DNA from: Pseudideonella sakaiensis
GTDB lineage: Bacteria > Pseudomonadota > Gammaproteobacteria > Burkholderiales > Burkholderiaceae_C
Length of the DNA: 64,000 nt
NCBI RefSeq assembly: GCF_001293525.1
Contig: NZ_BBYR01000013.1
Span: forward strand, 1 to 64,000
Direction of reading: 5' to 3'
The notes beneath the pieces are model-generated. The model was given only the letters and a program-made list of their open reading frames with translations. It ran no database searches and was not told the origin of the DNA. Positions 46,330 to 56,624 of this stretch are shown in pieces (position 1 is the first letter of the stretch; each line of letters begins with the position of its first letter). The position numbers and the translations under genes are program-made.

Positions 46330-47565
46330 ATGCAGACCCACCTGGCCCCCGAGTTCGCCGGCACCCGCGACGGCGATGCCGCCGAAGCCATCCTGCGCAA
46401 GTGCGTGCACTGCGGCTTCTGCACCGCCACCTGCCCGACCTACCAGCTGCTGGGCGACGAGCTGGACGGGCCGCGCGGCCGCATCTACCTGATCAAGCAG
46501 GTGCTCGAGGGCGCGCCGGTGACGCGCGCCACCCAGCAGCACCTGGACCGCTGCCTGACCTGCCGCAACTGCGAGAGCACCTGCCCCTCGGGCGTGCAGT
46601 ACGGCCAGCTGGTGGACATCGGCCGCCGCGTGGTGGAGGAGAAGGTGGCGCGGCCGGGCGGCGAGCGCAGCGTGCGCTGGCTGCTGAAGGAGGGCCTGAC
46701 CTCGCCGCTGTTCAAGCCGGCGATGGCGCTGGGCCAGGCGGTGCGGCCGCTGCTGCCGGCCACGCTGAAGAAGAAGGTGCCGCCGCGCGCCGGCGCCGCC
46801 GCCCACCGCTGGCCCACGCGCGAGCATGCGCGCAAGGTGCTGCTGCTGCAGGGCTGCGTGCAGCCGGCGATGCTGCCGAACATCAACAGCGCCACCGCGC
46901 GCGTGCTCGATGCGGCCGGCATCCAGACCCTGGTGGCCGACGACGCGGGCTGCTGCGGCGCGATCCGCAGCCACCTGAACGACCACGAGGGCGGCCTCGA
47001 CGACATGCGGCGCAACGTCGACGCCTGGTGGCCGAAGGTCTCGTCCGGCGCCGTCGAGGCGATCGTGATGAACGCCTCCGGCTGCGGCGTGATGGTCAAG
47101 GACTACGACCGCGCGCTGGCCCACGACCCCGCCTATGCGGAGAAGGCCGCGCGCATCGCGGCGCTGACCCGCGACCTGAGCGAGCTGCTGCCCGAGCTGG
47201 TGCCGGCGCTCGCGCACAAGGTGCATGCCGCCGAGCATCCCGGCGTGCATGCCTACCACCCGCCGTGCACGCTGCAGCACGGGCAGCGGCTGCGCGGCGG
47301 CGTCGAGGCCGGCCTGCGCGCGCTCGGCTTCGACGTGCGCACCGCGGCCAACGAAAGCCACCTGTGCTGCGGCTCGGCCGGCACCTACTCGGTGCTGCAG
47401 CCCGAGCTGTCAGAGAAGCTGCGCGACCGCAAGCTGTCCAACCTCCAGCCGCTGGCGCCGGCCAGCATCGTCTCGGCCAACATCGGCTGCATCCAGCACC
47501 TGCAGGGCGGCACCGCGACGCCGGTGAAGCACTGGATCGAGCTGGTCGACGAGGCGCTGGCCTGA
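46330..47565 (+). CDS. glcF: Glycolate oxidase iron-sulfur subunit GlcF
   Basis: The 411-residue protein has two [4Fe-4S] motifs, CVHCGFCTATCP and CLTCRNCESTCP, then two CCG domains (with DDAGCCGAIRSHL and ESHLCCGSAGTY). This is the standard GlcF/heterodisulfide-reductase layout. It takes electrons from the GlcD/GlcE flavins to the quinone pool at the inner membrane. It is 24 bases from glcE. The ubiA gene, making a quinone precursor, follows at 47611. Confidence 0.96.
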   Translation: MQTHLAPEFAGTRDGDAAEAILRKCVHCGFCTATCPTYQLLGDELDGPRGRIYLIKQVLEGAPVTRATQQHLDRCLTCRNCESTCPSGVQYGQLVDIGRRVVEEKVARPGGERSVRWLLKEGLTSPLFKPAMALGQAVRPLLPATLKKKVPPRAGAAAHRWPTREHARKVLLLQGCVQPAMLPNINSATARVLDAAGIQTLVADDAGCCGAIRSHLNDHEGGLDDMRRNVDAWWPKVSSGAVEAIVMNASGCGVMVKDYDRALAHDPAYAEKAARIAALTRDLSELLPELVPALAHKVHAAEHPGVHAYHPPCTLQHGQRLRGGVEAGLRALGFDVRTAANESHLCCGSAGTYSVLQPELSEKLRDRKLSNLQPLAPASIVSANIGCIQHLQGGTATPVKHWIELVDEALA

Positions 47566-47610
47566 CGCGCCGGCGCCCCGCCCGCAGACGCCGCCCCCCC
47601 CGCGCCGACC

Positions 47611-48522
47611 ATGACCACCGGCACCGCCGCCCCGCCGAGCCGCCTCGCGCTCTACCTCGACCTGGTGCGCTGGGACCGCCCGGCCGGCAGCCTGCTGCTG
47701 CTGTGGCCGACGCTGTCGGCGCTGTGGCTGGCCGCCGGCGGCTTTCCCGGCTGGCACCTGCTGGCGGTGTTCGTGGCCGGCACCTTCCTGATGCGCAGCG
47801 CCGGCTGCGCCGTCAACGACGTGGCCGACCGCGACTTCGACCGCCACGTCAAGCGCACCGCGCAGCGCCCCGTCACCCGCGGCGCGCTCGGCGTGCGCGA
47901 GGCGCTCGGGCTGGGTGCCGCGCTGGCCTTCACGGCCTTCCTGCTGGTGCTGACGACCAACCTCGCGACCGTGCTCTGGAGCGTCGCGGCACTCGCGGTG
48001 AGCATCGCCTACCCGTATGCGAAGCGCTTCGTCTCGATGCCGCAGGCGGTGCTCGGCGTGGCCTTCAGCTTCGGCATCCCGATGGCCTTCGCCGCGGTGA
48101 ACGGCGGCGCCGACTGGAGCGGCGCGCGCGTGGCCGGCGCGGTGCCGCCGGTGGCCTGGGCGCTGCTGCTGGGCAACCTGTTCTGGGTGCTGGCCTACGA
48201 CACCGAGTACGCGATGGTCGACCGCGACGACGACCTGAAGATCGGCATCCGCACCTCGGCGATCACGCTCGGCCGCTGGGACGTGGCCGCGGTGATGGGC
48301 TTCTACGCGGCCTTCCTCGCCAGCTGGGCCGCGATCGGCGCGGCGCTCGGGCTCGGCCCGGCCTACTTCGCCGGGCTGGCGGTGGCCGCCGGCATCGCCG
48401 GCTGGCACCACGGGCTGATCCGGGGGCGCAGCCGCGAGGGCTGCTTCCGCGCCTTCCGGCTGAACCACTGGCTGGGCTTCGCCGTCTTCGCCGGCGTGGT
48501 GGCGGACGCGGCGCTGCGCTGA
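47611..48522 (+). CDS. ubiA: 4-hydroxybenzoate polyprenyltransferase UbiA
   Basis: The 303-residue integral membrane protein has about eight helices and both Asp-rich motifs of the UbiA family: [19 protein letters not shown] in the first loop and [21 protein letters not shown] in the fifth. It attaches the polyprenyl tail to 4-hydroxybenzoate in ubiquinone synthesis. The length fits UbiA. It is 45 bases after glcF, possibly on the same transcript. It is convergent with the glutamate dehydrogenase gene (25 bases apart). Confidence 0.95.
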   Translation: MTTGTAAPPSRLALYLDLVRWDRPAGSLLLLWPTLSALWLAAGGFPGWHLLAVFVAGTFLMRSAGCAVNDVADRDFDRHVKRTAQRPVTRGALGVREALGLGAALAFTAFLLVLTTNLATVLWSVAALAVSIAYPYAKRFVSMPQAVLGVAFSFGIPMAFAAVNGGADWSGARVAGAVPPVAWALLLGNLFWVLAYDTEYAMVDRDDDLKIGIRTSAITLGRWDVAAVMGFYAAFLASWAAIGAALGLGPAYFAGLAVAAGIAGWHHGLIRGRSREGCFRAFRLNHWLGFAVFAGVVADAALR

Positions 48523-48547
48523 GCGCCGCGGCCGCGCGGACGCCCGC

Positions 48548-49819
<1,272 letters not shown>

Positions 49820-49933
49820 GGGGTCCTCGGGGGGTCCTCGGGGTCTCGACGACGGCCCGCGGATCATGGCCGCGGGCCGGGGCCGGCGCCGGCCCCGGCG
49901 GCCGGTTGCCGCGGGGCGCGCTGCCCGGGCGAG

Positions 49934-49964
49934 ACTGTAGGCGCCCGGCCCGCGTTTGCGTCAC
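49934..49964 (-). promoter_or_regulatory. Candidate promoter of gdhA
   Basis: On the minus strand GTGACG (49964-49959) and TACAGT (49939-49934) could serve as -35 and -10, with a long spacer of 19 bases. The -10 matches four of six positions. A 7-bp inverted repeat CCATGCC/GGCATGG (49971-49989) lies just upstream and may be a regulator site. The rest of the 273-base gap from 49820 to 50092 is GC-rich hairpins without recognisable signals. Confidence 0.35.
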
Positions 49965-50092
49965 GGCGGCCCATGCCAGTTCGGCATGGTCGGCGCCACG
50001 GGCCGCATGGCGCCGGGCGCGGGCCCGTCACGGTAGCCCGGCACGGCGCCGGCCACCCGGGCCCGCGCCGACCCGCCGCGCCCCGTCCGTGC

Positions 50093-50902
50093 TCAGTGCC
50101 CGAACGCGTCGCCGAGCTCGGCGGCCCGCCGGCGCGCCGCGTCGACGGCCTGGCCGACCGTCGCCTTCAGCCCCGCCGCCTCCAGCACCTGCAGCGCGGC
50201 GTGCGTGGTGCCGCCCTTGGACGTGACGCGCTCGCGCAGCAGCGCCGGCGGATCGTCCGACGCCCGCGCCAGCGCCGTCGCGCCGGCCAGGGTCGCGAGC
50301 GTCAGGCGGCGCGCCTGCCCCGCGTCCAGCCCGGCGGCCTGGCCGGCGTCGATCAGCGCCTCGATCAGGTAGAAGACGTAGGCCGGGCCGGAACCGGACA
50401 GCGCGGTGACCGCATCCAGGTCGGCCTCCTCGGCGACCCAGACCACCTCGCCGGTCGGTGCCAGCAGTGCCTCGACCTCGGCGCGCTCGTCGGCGCTCAC
50501 CGCCGGCCGCGCGTACAGCCCGGCGATGCCCTGGCCGATCAGCGCCGGCGTGTTGGGCATGCTGCGCACGATGCGCGCACTGCCGGTGGCCGCGGCGATC
50601 GCATCGCAGCGGATGCCGGCCATCACGCTGAGCTGCAGCGCCGCGCCGACGTGCGCGGCGCAGGGCGCGGCGGCCTCCCGGAACAGCTGCGGCTTGACGG
50701 CCCAGACGACGCGGTCCGCCTCGCCCAGCGACGCGTCGGCGGCGGCCAGCACGCGCACGCCGAAGTCGTTGGCCAGGCGCGCGCGCGCCGCCTCCACGGG
50801 CTCGACCACGAGGATGGACGCGGCCGGCCGGCCGCTCTTCAGCAGGCCGCCGATGACCGCGGACGACATGTTGCCGCCGCCGATGAATGCCAGGGTGTTC
50901 AT
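50093..50902 (-). CDS. proC: Pyrroline-5-carboxylate reductase
   Basis: The 269-residue protein starts with the NAD(P)-binding MNTLAFIGGGNMSSAVIGGLLKSG. It has the ProC blocks VVWAVKPQ, RSMPNTPALIGQGIAGL, ALSGSGPAYVFYLIEALIDAG and the P5CR signature RERVTSKGGTTHAAL. It reduces P5C to proline with NADPH. Its start is 50 bases after the stop of putA on the same strand. A TACACT hexamer ends 6 bases before the ATG. In many gammaproteobacteria proC sits directly behind yggS near pilT; here putA and its regulator lie between. Confidence 0.96.
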   Translation of the reverse strand: MNTLAFIGGGNMSSAVIGGLLKSGRPAASILVVEPVEAARARLANDFGVRVLAAADASLGEADRVVWAVKPQLFREAAAPCAAHVGAALQLSVMAGIRCDAIAAATGSARIVRSMPNTPALIGQGIAGLYARPAVSADERAEVEALLAPTGEVVWVAEEADLDAVTALSGSGPAYVFYLIEALIDAGQAAGLDAGQARRLTLATLAGATALARASDDPPALLRERVTSKGGTTHAALQVLEAAGLKATVGQAVDAARRRAAELGDAFGH

Positions 50903-50952
50903 GCGTGCAGTGTAGGCAGGCGGGGCGGGGAGGCCGGCGGTATCCGGTAGCG

Positions 50953-53900
50953 TCAGGCCCGGTGCGCCAGCAGCTCGACGTTGCCGCCGGCCGCCGCGGT
51001 GTTGATGGTCACGGTCTTCTCGGCGCAGAAGCGCGGCAGGTAGTTCGGCCCGCCGGCCTTCGGCCCGGTGCCGCTCAGGCCCTCGCCGCCGAAGGGCTGC
51101 ACGCCGACGACCGCGCCCACCATGTTGCGGTTCACGTAAACGTTGCCGACGGCCGCGCGCTCGGCGATCTGGCGGGCCCGGCCGTCGATGCGGGTCTGCA
51201 CGCCGAGCGTCAGGCCGTAGCCGAGCGCGTTTACCGCGTCGACCACCGCGGCCACGTCGCCCTGCCAGCGCACCACGTGCAGCACCGGGCCGAAGACCTC
51301 CTCGCGCAGGTCCTCGATGCGCGCCAGCTCGAAGGCCACCGGGGCCAGGTGGGTCGGGCCGGCGGCCGGGCCGCGCGGGGTCTCGCCGACGCAGCGGGCG
51401 CTGCCGCGCAGCCGCTCGACGTGGGCCGCCACGTTCGCATGCGCCTCGGCGTCGATCAGCGGGCCGACGTCGGTCGCGAGCGCGGCCGGATCGCCGAGCA
51501 CCAGCTCGCGCAGCGCGCCGGCGAGCATCGCGCACACCGCGTCGGCGATCCCTTCGTGCAGGCACAGCAGCCGCAGCGCCGAGCAGCGCTGGCCGGCCGA
51601 GCGGAAGGCGCTCTGCACCACCGCATCGACCACCTGCTCGGGCAGCGCGGTGCTGTCGACGATCATCGCGTTCAGGCCGCCGGTCTCGGCGATCAGCGGC
51701 ACGATCGGGCCGTCCTTCGCGGCGAGCGCGCGGTGGATGTGGCGCGCCACCGCCGTCGAGCCGGTGAAGCAGACGCCGGCGGTGCGCGGGTCGGCCACCA
51801 GCGCAGCGCCGATCGTCTCGCCGGGCCCGTGCAGCAGCCGAAGCACCGCGGCCGGCACGCCCGCGTCGTGCAGCAGCGCGACCGCGGCCTGCGCCACCGC
51901 CGGCGTCTGCTCGGCCGGCTTGGCGGCGACCGCGTTGCCGGTGACCAGCGCCGCCGCCACCTGGCCGGTGAAGATCGCGAGCGGGAAGTTCCAGGGGCTG
52001 ATGCAGACGAACACGCCGCGGCCATGCAGCGTCAGCGTGTTGCGCTCGCCGGTCGGGCCGGGCAGCTCCAGCGGCGCGAGGCGGGCTTCGGCCTCCACCG
52101 CGTAGTAGCGCAGGAAGTCGACCGCCTCGCGCACCTCGGCCACCGCGTCGCCCAGGGTCTTGTGCGCCTCGCGCACCAGCAGGCCGACGAAGGTGGGCAG
52201 CGCGGCCTCGAGGCGGTCCGCCGCGCGGCGCAGCGCGGCGGACCGCTCGGCCGGCGGCGTCGCGTTCCAGGCCGGCTGGGCCGCGCGCAGCGCCTGCATC
52301 GCCGGGCCGACCGCCTCGACGGCGGCCTCGGGGACGGCCGGGACCGTCGTCGCGGCGACGGCGGCCTCCAGCGGCGCGCGCTCCGGCGCATCGGCCAGGT
52401 CCACGCCGAGCGCATTGGCGCGCCCGCTCGACGGCGCGTCCGGCCGCCAGCCGTAGAGCGCGCGCGGCAGCGGCAGCGCGGGCTCCGCCGCCGGCCGCAG
52501 CGGCGAGGGCAGCAGCTCGGGCACGCCGACCGATTCGTCGGCCAGCTGGTGGACGAAGGAGGAGTTGGCGCCGTTCTCGAGCAGGCGGCGCACCAGGTAG
52601 GCCAGCAGGTCGCGGTGCTCGCCGACCGGCGCATAGACGCGCACCGGCACCGCCGCATCGCGCATCACCTCGCGGTAGATGCCCTCGCCCATGCCGTGCA
52701 GGCGCTGCATCTCGAACGGGGCGCCGGCGGCGCGCGCCAGCTGCAGCACCGCGGCAATGGTGCCGGCGTTGTGGGTGGCGAACTGCGGCAGCAGGCGCCC
52801 GGCCGCGGCATGCGCGACCAGCGCGCGCGCGCAGGCCAGGTAGGACAGGTCGGTGTGCACCTTCTGCGTGAACACGGGGTAGCCGGCCAGGCCCAGCTCC
52901 TGCGCCCGCTTGACCTCGCCGTCCCAGTAAGCGCCCTTCACCAGCCGCACCATGAAGCGCAGGCCGTGCCGCTCGGCGATCCGGGCGACCTCGTCGACCA
53001 CCGCCAGCGCGCGCGTCTGGTAGGCCTGCACCGCGAGGCCGAAGCCCTGCCAGCCGGGATGGGACGCGGCGATGCGCGCGGCCAGCGCGTCGACGACCTC
53101 GAGCGAGAGCTCGAGCCGGTCGCTCTCCTCGGCGTCGATGGTGAGGTTGATGTCGGCCCGCGCGGCCGGCTCGACCAGGGTCCAGACCCGCGGCAGCAGC
53201 TCGGCGAGGACGCGCTCGCGCTGCGCCACCTCGTAGCGCGGGAACAGCGCGCTGAGCTTGATCGAGATGCCGTCGCGCACCGGCGGGCCGCCGTCGCCCG
53301 GTTGCGGCCGCGACTCGGCGGCCAGCGCCTGGATGGCGTCGGCATAAGCGGCGAGGTAGCGCCGCGCGTCGTCGTCGGTGCGCGCGCCTTCGCCGAGCAT
53401 GTCGTAGCTGGCGCGCAGCGCCGGCTGCGCGCGCCGCGCCGCCGCCGCCTCGGCCCGCGCCTCGGCGATGCGGCGGCCGAGCACGAACTGGCGGCCGAGC
53501 AGCTGGATCGCGCGCACCGTGGCCGCCACCACCGTCTGCGCCCCCAGGCGACGGACCAGGCCGCCCTCGCCCTCGGCGCCGGGCAGCAGCTTCTTCGACA
53601 GCGCGATGGCGCTGGCCGACAGGCTGGCCAGCATCGCGTGCGGGCCGCGGCCGCCGGCTGGCCCGTCGAAGTCGGCGCGGCCGAGCTGGTCGGCGGTCAG
53701 CGCAATCGCCGTCTCGGCGTCCGGCACGCGCAGCAGCGCCTCGGCCAGCCGCATCAGCGCCAGCCCCTCGGCCGAGGAGATCGGGTACTCGCGCAGCAGC
53801 GACTCGAGCGCCCAGAACGGCGCCGGCGTCGTGCGCACCGCGTCGACCCAGGGCCGCGCGGCCTCGACGACGGCCGGCCAGTCCAGCGCGCCCTCGAGCG

Positions 53901-54045
53901 AGCGGCGCAGCGCAGCGACGACCTCGGCCTCGGGACGCACCGGCGGCGGCAGGCGGCGCGCGGGGGTGCCGGGCGGGGCGACCGGGGTGGCGTCGGCTGC
54001 GGCGGACGCGGCACGGGTCGAAGCGGAGGGGGCGGAAGCAGGCAT
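50953..54045 (-). CDS. putA: Bifunctional proline dehydrogenase / P5C dehydrogenase PutA
   Basis: The 1030-residue protein has an Ala/Pro-rich start, the proline dehydrogenase barrel (about 60-470, with ISIKLSALFPRYE, VRLVKGAYWDGEVKRAQ, VFTQKVHTDLSYLACARAL) and the P5C dehydrogenase domain (about 540-1010, with FVCISPWNFPLAIFTGQ, LIAETGGLNAMIVD and the catalytic Cys in SAGQRCSALR). It has no N-terminal ribbon-helix-helix domain, so it cannot repress its own gene; at about 1000 residues it belongs to the shorter PutA class. It turns proline into glutamate. The divergent Lrp-type gene is the likely regulator. Confidence 0.95.
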   Translation of the reverse strand: MPASAPSASTRAASAAADATPVAPPGTPARRLPPPVRPEAEVVAALRRSLEGALDWPAVVEAARPWVDAVRTTPAPFWALESLLREYPISSAEGLALMRLAEALLRVPDAETAIALTADQLGRADFDGPAGGRGPHAMLASLSASAIALSKKLLPGAEGEGGLVRRLGAQTVVAATVRAIQLLGRQFVLGRRIAEARAEAAAARRAQPALRASYDMLGEGARTDDDARRYLAAYADAIQALAAESRPQPGDGGPPVRDGISIKLSALFPRYEVAQRERVLAELLPRVWTLVEPAARADINLTIDAEESDRLELSLEVVDALAARIAASHPGWQGFGLAVQAYQTRALAVVDEVARIAERHGLRFMVRLVKGAYWDGEVKRAQELGLAGYPVFTQKVHTDLSYLACARALVAHAAAGRLLPQFATHNAGTIAAVLQLARAAGAPFEMQRLHGMGEGIYREVMRDAAVPVRVYAPVGEHRDLLAYLVRRLLENGANSSFVHQLADESVGVPELLPSPLRPAAEPALPLPRALYGWRPDAPSSGRANALGVDLADAPERAPLEAAVAATTVPAVPEAAVEAVGPAMQALRAAQPAWNATPPAERSAALRRAADRLEAALPTFVGLLVREAHKTLGDAVAEVREAVDFLRYYAVEAEARLAPLELPGPTGERNTLTLHGRGVFVCISPWNFPLAIFTGQVAAALVTGNAVAAKPAEQTPAVAQAAVALLHDAGVPAAVLRLLHGPGETIGAALVADPRTAGVCFTGSTAVARHIHRALAAKDGPIVPLIAETGGLNAMIVDSTALPEQVVDAVVQSAFRSAGQRCSALRLLCLHEGIADAVCAMLAGALRELVLGDPAALATDVGPLIDAEAHANVAAHVERLRGSARCVGETPRGPAAGPTHLAPVAFELARIEDLREEVFGPVLHVVRWQGDVAAVVDAVNALGYGLTLGVQTRIDGRARQIAERAAVGNVYVNRNMVGAVVGVQPFGGEGLSGTGPKAGGPNYLPRFCAEKTVTINTAAAGGNVELLAHRA

Positions 54046-54144
54046 GGAGCACCTCGTCGAGCGGGCCGGCGACGGAACGAAGCGCCGGCGGGGCGCGGCT
54101 GCCGATGGGCCGCCGCATGCTCGACAGCGTAGAGCGCCTGCTGC

Positions 54145-54162
54145 CGAATCTTTCACCATTCG
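54145..54162. promoter_or_regulatory. Inverted repeat in the putA/lrp gap, candidate regulator site
   Basis: CGAAT (54145-54149) and ATTCG (54158-54162) form a perfect 5-bp inverted repeat with 8 bases between. It sits 30 bases upstream of the Lrp-type start codon and 100 bases from the putA start. Lrp-family proteins often bind short A/T-containing dyads, and this is one of the few non-GC stretches in the 146-base gap. Confidence 0.4.
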
Positions 54163-54191
54163 ACGGGACTTCGACCGCATAAGATCCAGCC

Positions 54192-54671
54192 ATGACCCGC
54201 AGCGATCTCCCCGACGGCCTCGACGCGATCGACGTCCGCATCCTGCGCCTGCTGCAGCAGGACGGCCGGCTGTCGAACCTGAGGCTGGCCGAGGCGGTGC
54301 ACCTCTCGCCGACCGCGGTGCTGGAGCGGGTGCGCCGGCTCACGCGCGAGCGCGTCATCCTGGGCTACGAGGCGCGGCTGAACCCGCACAAGCTCGGCGC
54401 GGGCATGCTCGTCTTCGTCGAGATCCTGCTCGACCGCACGGTGCCGGACGTGATGGACAACTTCCGCGCCGCGGTGCAGGCGCGGCCCGAGATCCTCGAA
54501 TGCCACCTGGTGGCCGGCGGCTTCGACTACCTGCTGAAGCTGCGCGTGGCCGACATGGCGGCCTACCGGGGCCTGCTCGGCAGCGCGATCTGGAACCTGC
54601 CCGGCGTGCGCGAGACACGCACCTATGCGGTGATGGAGGAGGTGAAGAGCACGACGGCGCTGGCGGTGTGA
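54192..54671 (+). CDS. Lrp/AsnC family transcriptional regulator (PutR-like)
   Basis: The 159-residue protein has an N-terminal helix-turn-helix (about 10-65: LDAIDVRILRLLQQDGRLSN, LAEAVHLSPTAVLERVRRL) and a C-terminal AsnC/RAM domain (about 70-155, with ILECHLVAGGFDYLLKLRVADM and GVRETRTYAVMEEVKST). It stands back to back with putA, 146 bases apart. In alphaproteobacteria such a regulator, PutR, activates putA in response to proline; by position this one should do the same. A TAAGAT hexamer ends 6 bases before the ATG, so its message may lack a leader. Confidence 0.92.
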   Translation: MTRSDLPDGLDAIDVRILRLLQQDGRLSNLRLAEAVHLSPTAVLERVRRLTRERVILGYEARLNPHKLGAGMLVFVEILLDRTVPDVMDNFRAAVQARPEILECHLVAGGFDYLLKLRVADMAAYRGLLGSAIWNLPGVRETRTYAVMEEVKSTTALAV

Positions 54672-54720
54672 GGGGCCGCCGGCCCGCGCGCTGGCCGGCC
54701 GGGCCGCCGCGGTCCGGGAG

Positions 54721-55449
54721 TCAGCCGACCGCGCCGCCGCCGGCGCCCGCGCCAGCCGCGGACCGCGCGCCGAACACCGCGGTGCCGATGCGCACGATCG
54801 TCGCGCCCTCGGCGACGGCCGCCTCCAGGTCGTCGCTCATGCCCATCGACAAGGTGTCGAGCGGCCCGCCCGGCAGCGGCGGCAGCGCCGCGAGCAGCTC
54901 GCGCAGGCGGCGGTGCGGCCGGCGCTGGGCCGCCGGGTCCCGGCTCGGCTCGGGGATCGCCATCAGGCCGCGCAGCCGCAGCCGCGGCAGCGTGGCCACC
55001 GCGGCCGCGAGCGCCGGCAGCGCCTCGGGCGCGACGCCGCTCTTGCTCGCCTCGCCGCTGACGTTGACCTGCAGGCAGACCTGCAGCGGCGGCAGGCCCG
55101 GCGGCCGCTGGGCCGACAGGCGCTCGGCGATCTTCAGCCGGTCGATGCCGTGCACCCAGTCGAAGTGCTCGGCGACCGCGCGCGTCTTGTTGCTCTGCAG
55201 CGGGCCGATCAGGTGCCATTCGATGCGCGCGCGCAGTTCGGCCAGCGCGGCGATCTTGTCCAGGCCCTCCTGCACGTAGTTCTCGCCGAAACGGTGCTCG
55301 CCCGCGTCGACCGCGGCGCGCACCTGCTCCGCGGCCTGGGTCTTGCTGACGCACAGCAGCGTCACCGCCGACGGGTCGCGGCCGGCCGCCGCGCACGCCT
55401 GCGCGATGCGCCGGCGCACGAGTTGTACGTTGTTCTGGATCGTCGCCAT
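54721..55449 (-). CDS. yggS: YggS family pyridoxal phosphate homeostasis protein
   Basis: The 242-residue protein is a single-domain PLP-binding barrel. It has LLCVSKTQ (the PLP Lys), HRFGENYVQEG, IEWHLIGPLQSNKTRAVAE, LQVNVSGEASKSGV, LRGLMAIPEPSRD and LSMGMSDDLEAAVAEGATIVRIGTAVFG. All signature blocks of YggS/PROSC are present. It keeps PLP balanced and affects amino-acid pools. It is divergent from pilT, a neighbourhood shared with many beta- and gammaproteobacteria. The C-terminal Ala/Gly tail is a local extra. Confidence 0.95.
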   Translation of the reverse strand: MATIQNNVQLVRRRIAQACAAAGRDPSAVTLLCVSKTQAAEQVRAAVDAGEHRFGENYVQEGLDKIAALAELRARIEWHLIGPLQSNKTRAVAEHFDWVHGIDRLKIAERLSAQRPPGLPPLQVCLQVNVSGEASKSGVAPEALPALAAAVATLPRLRLRGLMAIPEPSRDPAAQRRPHRRLRELLAALPPLPGGPLDTLSMGMSDDLEAAVAEGATIVRIGTAVFGARSAAGAGAGGGAVG

Positions 55450-55452
55450 AAT
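55423..55452 (+). promoter_or_regulatory. Candidate sigma-70 promoter of pilT
   Basis: TTGTAC (55423-55428) and CATAAT (55447-55452) are separated by 18 bases. Each box matches the consensus at 4-5 of 6 positions. The pair overlaps the start codon of the divergent yggS gene. The start would be near 55459, with a leader of about 52 bases to the pilT ATG. Confidence 0.55.
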
Positions 55453-55510
55453 GCACCGAGCGTACCCCGCCGGGCATGCCGTCGTGCCCGGCCACCCCTC
55501 CTCCCCGCCC

Positions 55511-56554
55511 ATGGACATCACCCAACTGCTGGCGTTCTCGGTCAAGAACAAGGCGTCCGACCTGCACCTGTCGGCCGGCCTGCCGCCGATGATCCGGGTC
55601 CATGGCGACGTGCGGCGCATCAATGTCGACCCGTTGGAGCACAAGGACGTGCACAACATGGTCTACGACATCATGAACGACTCGCACCGCAAGGCCTACG
55701 AGGAGACGCTGGAATGCGACTTCTCGTTCGAGATCCAGGGCCTCGCGCGCTTCCGCGTCAATGCCTTCAACCAGAACCGCGGTGCCGGCGCGGTGTTCCG
55801 GACCATCCCGAGCAAGATCCTGACGCTCGAGCAGCTGAACGCGCCCAAGGTCTTCGCCGACCTGGCGCTGAAGCCGCGCGGCCTGGTGCTGGTCACCGGG
55901 CCGACCGGCTCGGGCAAGTCGACCACGCTGGCGGCGATGGTCAACCACCTGAACGAATCCGAGTACGGCCACATCCTCACGGTGGAGGATCCGATCGAGT
56001 TCGTGCACGAGAGCAAGAAGTGCCTCGTCAACCAGCGCGAGGTCGGCCCGCACACGCTGAGCTTCAACAACGCGCTGCGCTCCGCGCTGCGCGAGGACCC
56101 GGACGCGATCCTGGTCGGCGAGCTGCGCGACCTGGAGACCATCCGCCTCGCGCTGACCGCCGCCGAGACCGGCCACCTGGTGTTCGGCACGCTGCACACC
56201 AGCTCGGCCGCGAAGACCATCGACCGCATCGTCGACGTCTTCCCCGCCGCCGAGAAGGAGATGGTGCGCGCGATGCTGTCGGAATCGCTGGTGGCGGTGA
56301 TCTCGCAGACGCTGTGCAAGCTGCGCGACGGCAGCGGCCGCGTCGCCGCGCACGAGATCATGCTGGGCACGCCGGCCATCCGCAACCTGATCCGCGAGGC
56401 CAAGATCGCGCAGATGTACTCGGCGATCCAGACCGGCAACAGCATGGGCATGCAGACGCTGGACCAGAACCTCGCCGAGCTGGTGCGGCGCAACACCATC
56501 TCCACCGTCGAGGCGCGCAGCAAGGCGAAGATCCCGGAGAACTTCCCCGGCTGA
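55511..56554 (+). CDS. pilT: Type IV pilus retraction ATPase PilT
   Basis: The 347-residue protein has all PilT signatures: ASDLHLSAGLPPMIRVHGDV, Walker A GPTGSGKST (about 135-143), Asp box LTVEDPIEF, Walker B DAILVGELRD, His box AETGHLVFGTLHT and the retraction-specific AIRNLIRE motif near the C-terminus. It forms the hexamer that pulls type IV pili back, powering twitching. It is the first gene of pilT-pilU (70 bases apart). Length equals that of Pseudomonas PilT. Confidence 0.97.
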   Translation: MDITQLLAFSVKNKASDLHLSAGLPPMIRVHGDVRRINVDPLEHKDVHNMVYDIMNDSHRKAYEETLECDFSFEIQGLARFRVNAFNQNRGAGAVFRTIPSKILTLEQLNAPKVFADLALKPRGLVLVTGPTGSGKSTTLAAMVNHLNESEYGHILTVEDPIEFVHESKKCLVNQREVGPHTLSFNNALRSALREDPDAILVGELRDLETIRLALTAAETGHLVFGTLHTSSAAKTIDRIVDVFPAAEKEMVRAMLSESLVAVISQTLCKLRDGSGRVAAHEIMLGTPAIRNLIREAKIAQMYSAIQTGNSMGMQTLDQNLAELVRRNTISTVEARSKAKIPENFPG

Positions 56555-56624
56555 CCCGCGGCGCGCGCCCCCCGGGCGGCCCGGCGTCGACCGTGCCGCC
56601 CGCCGCCTGACCTGAAGGACCACC

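Noticed and set aside
50953-54045. PutA as a truncated gene because it lacks the DNA-binding domain
   Set aside because: Both enzyme domains are complete and about 1000 residues is normal for the shorter PutA class; a separate regulator stands next to it.
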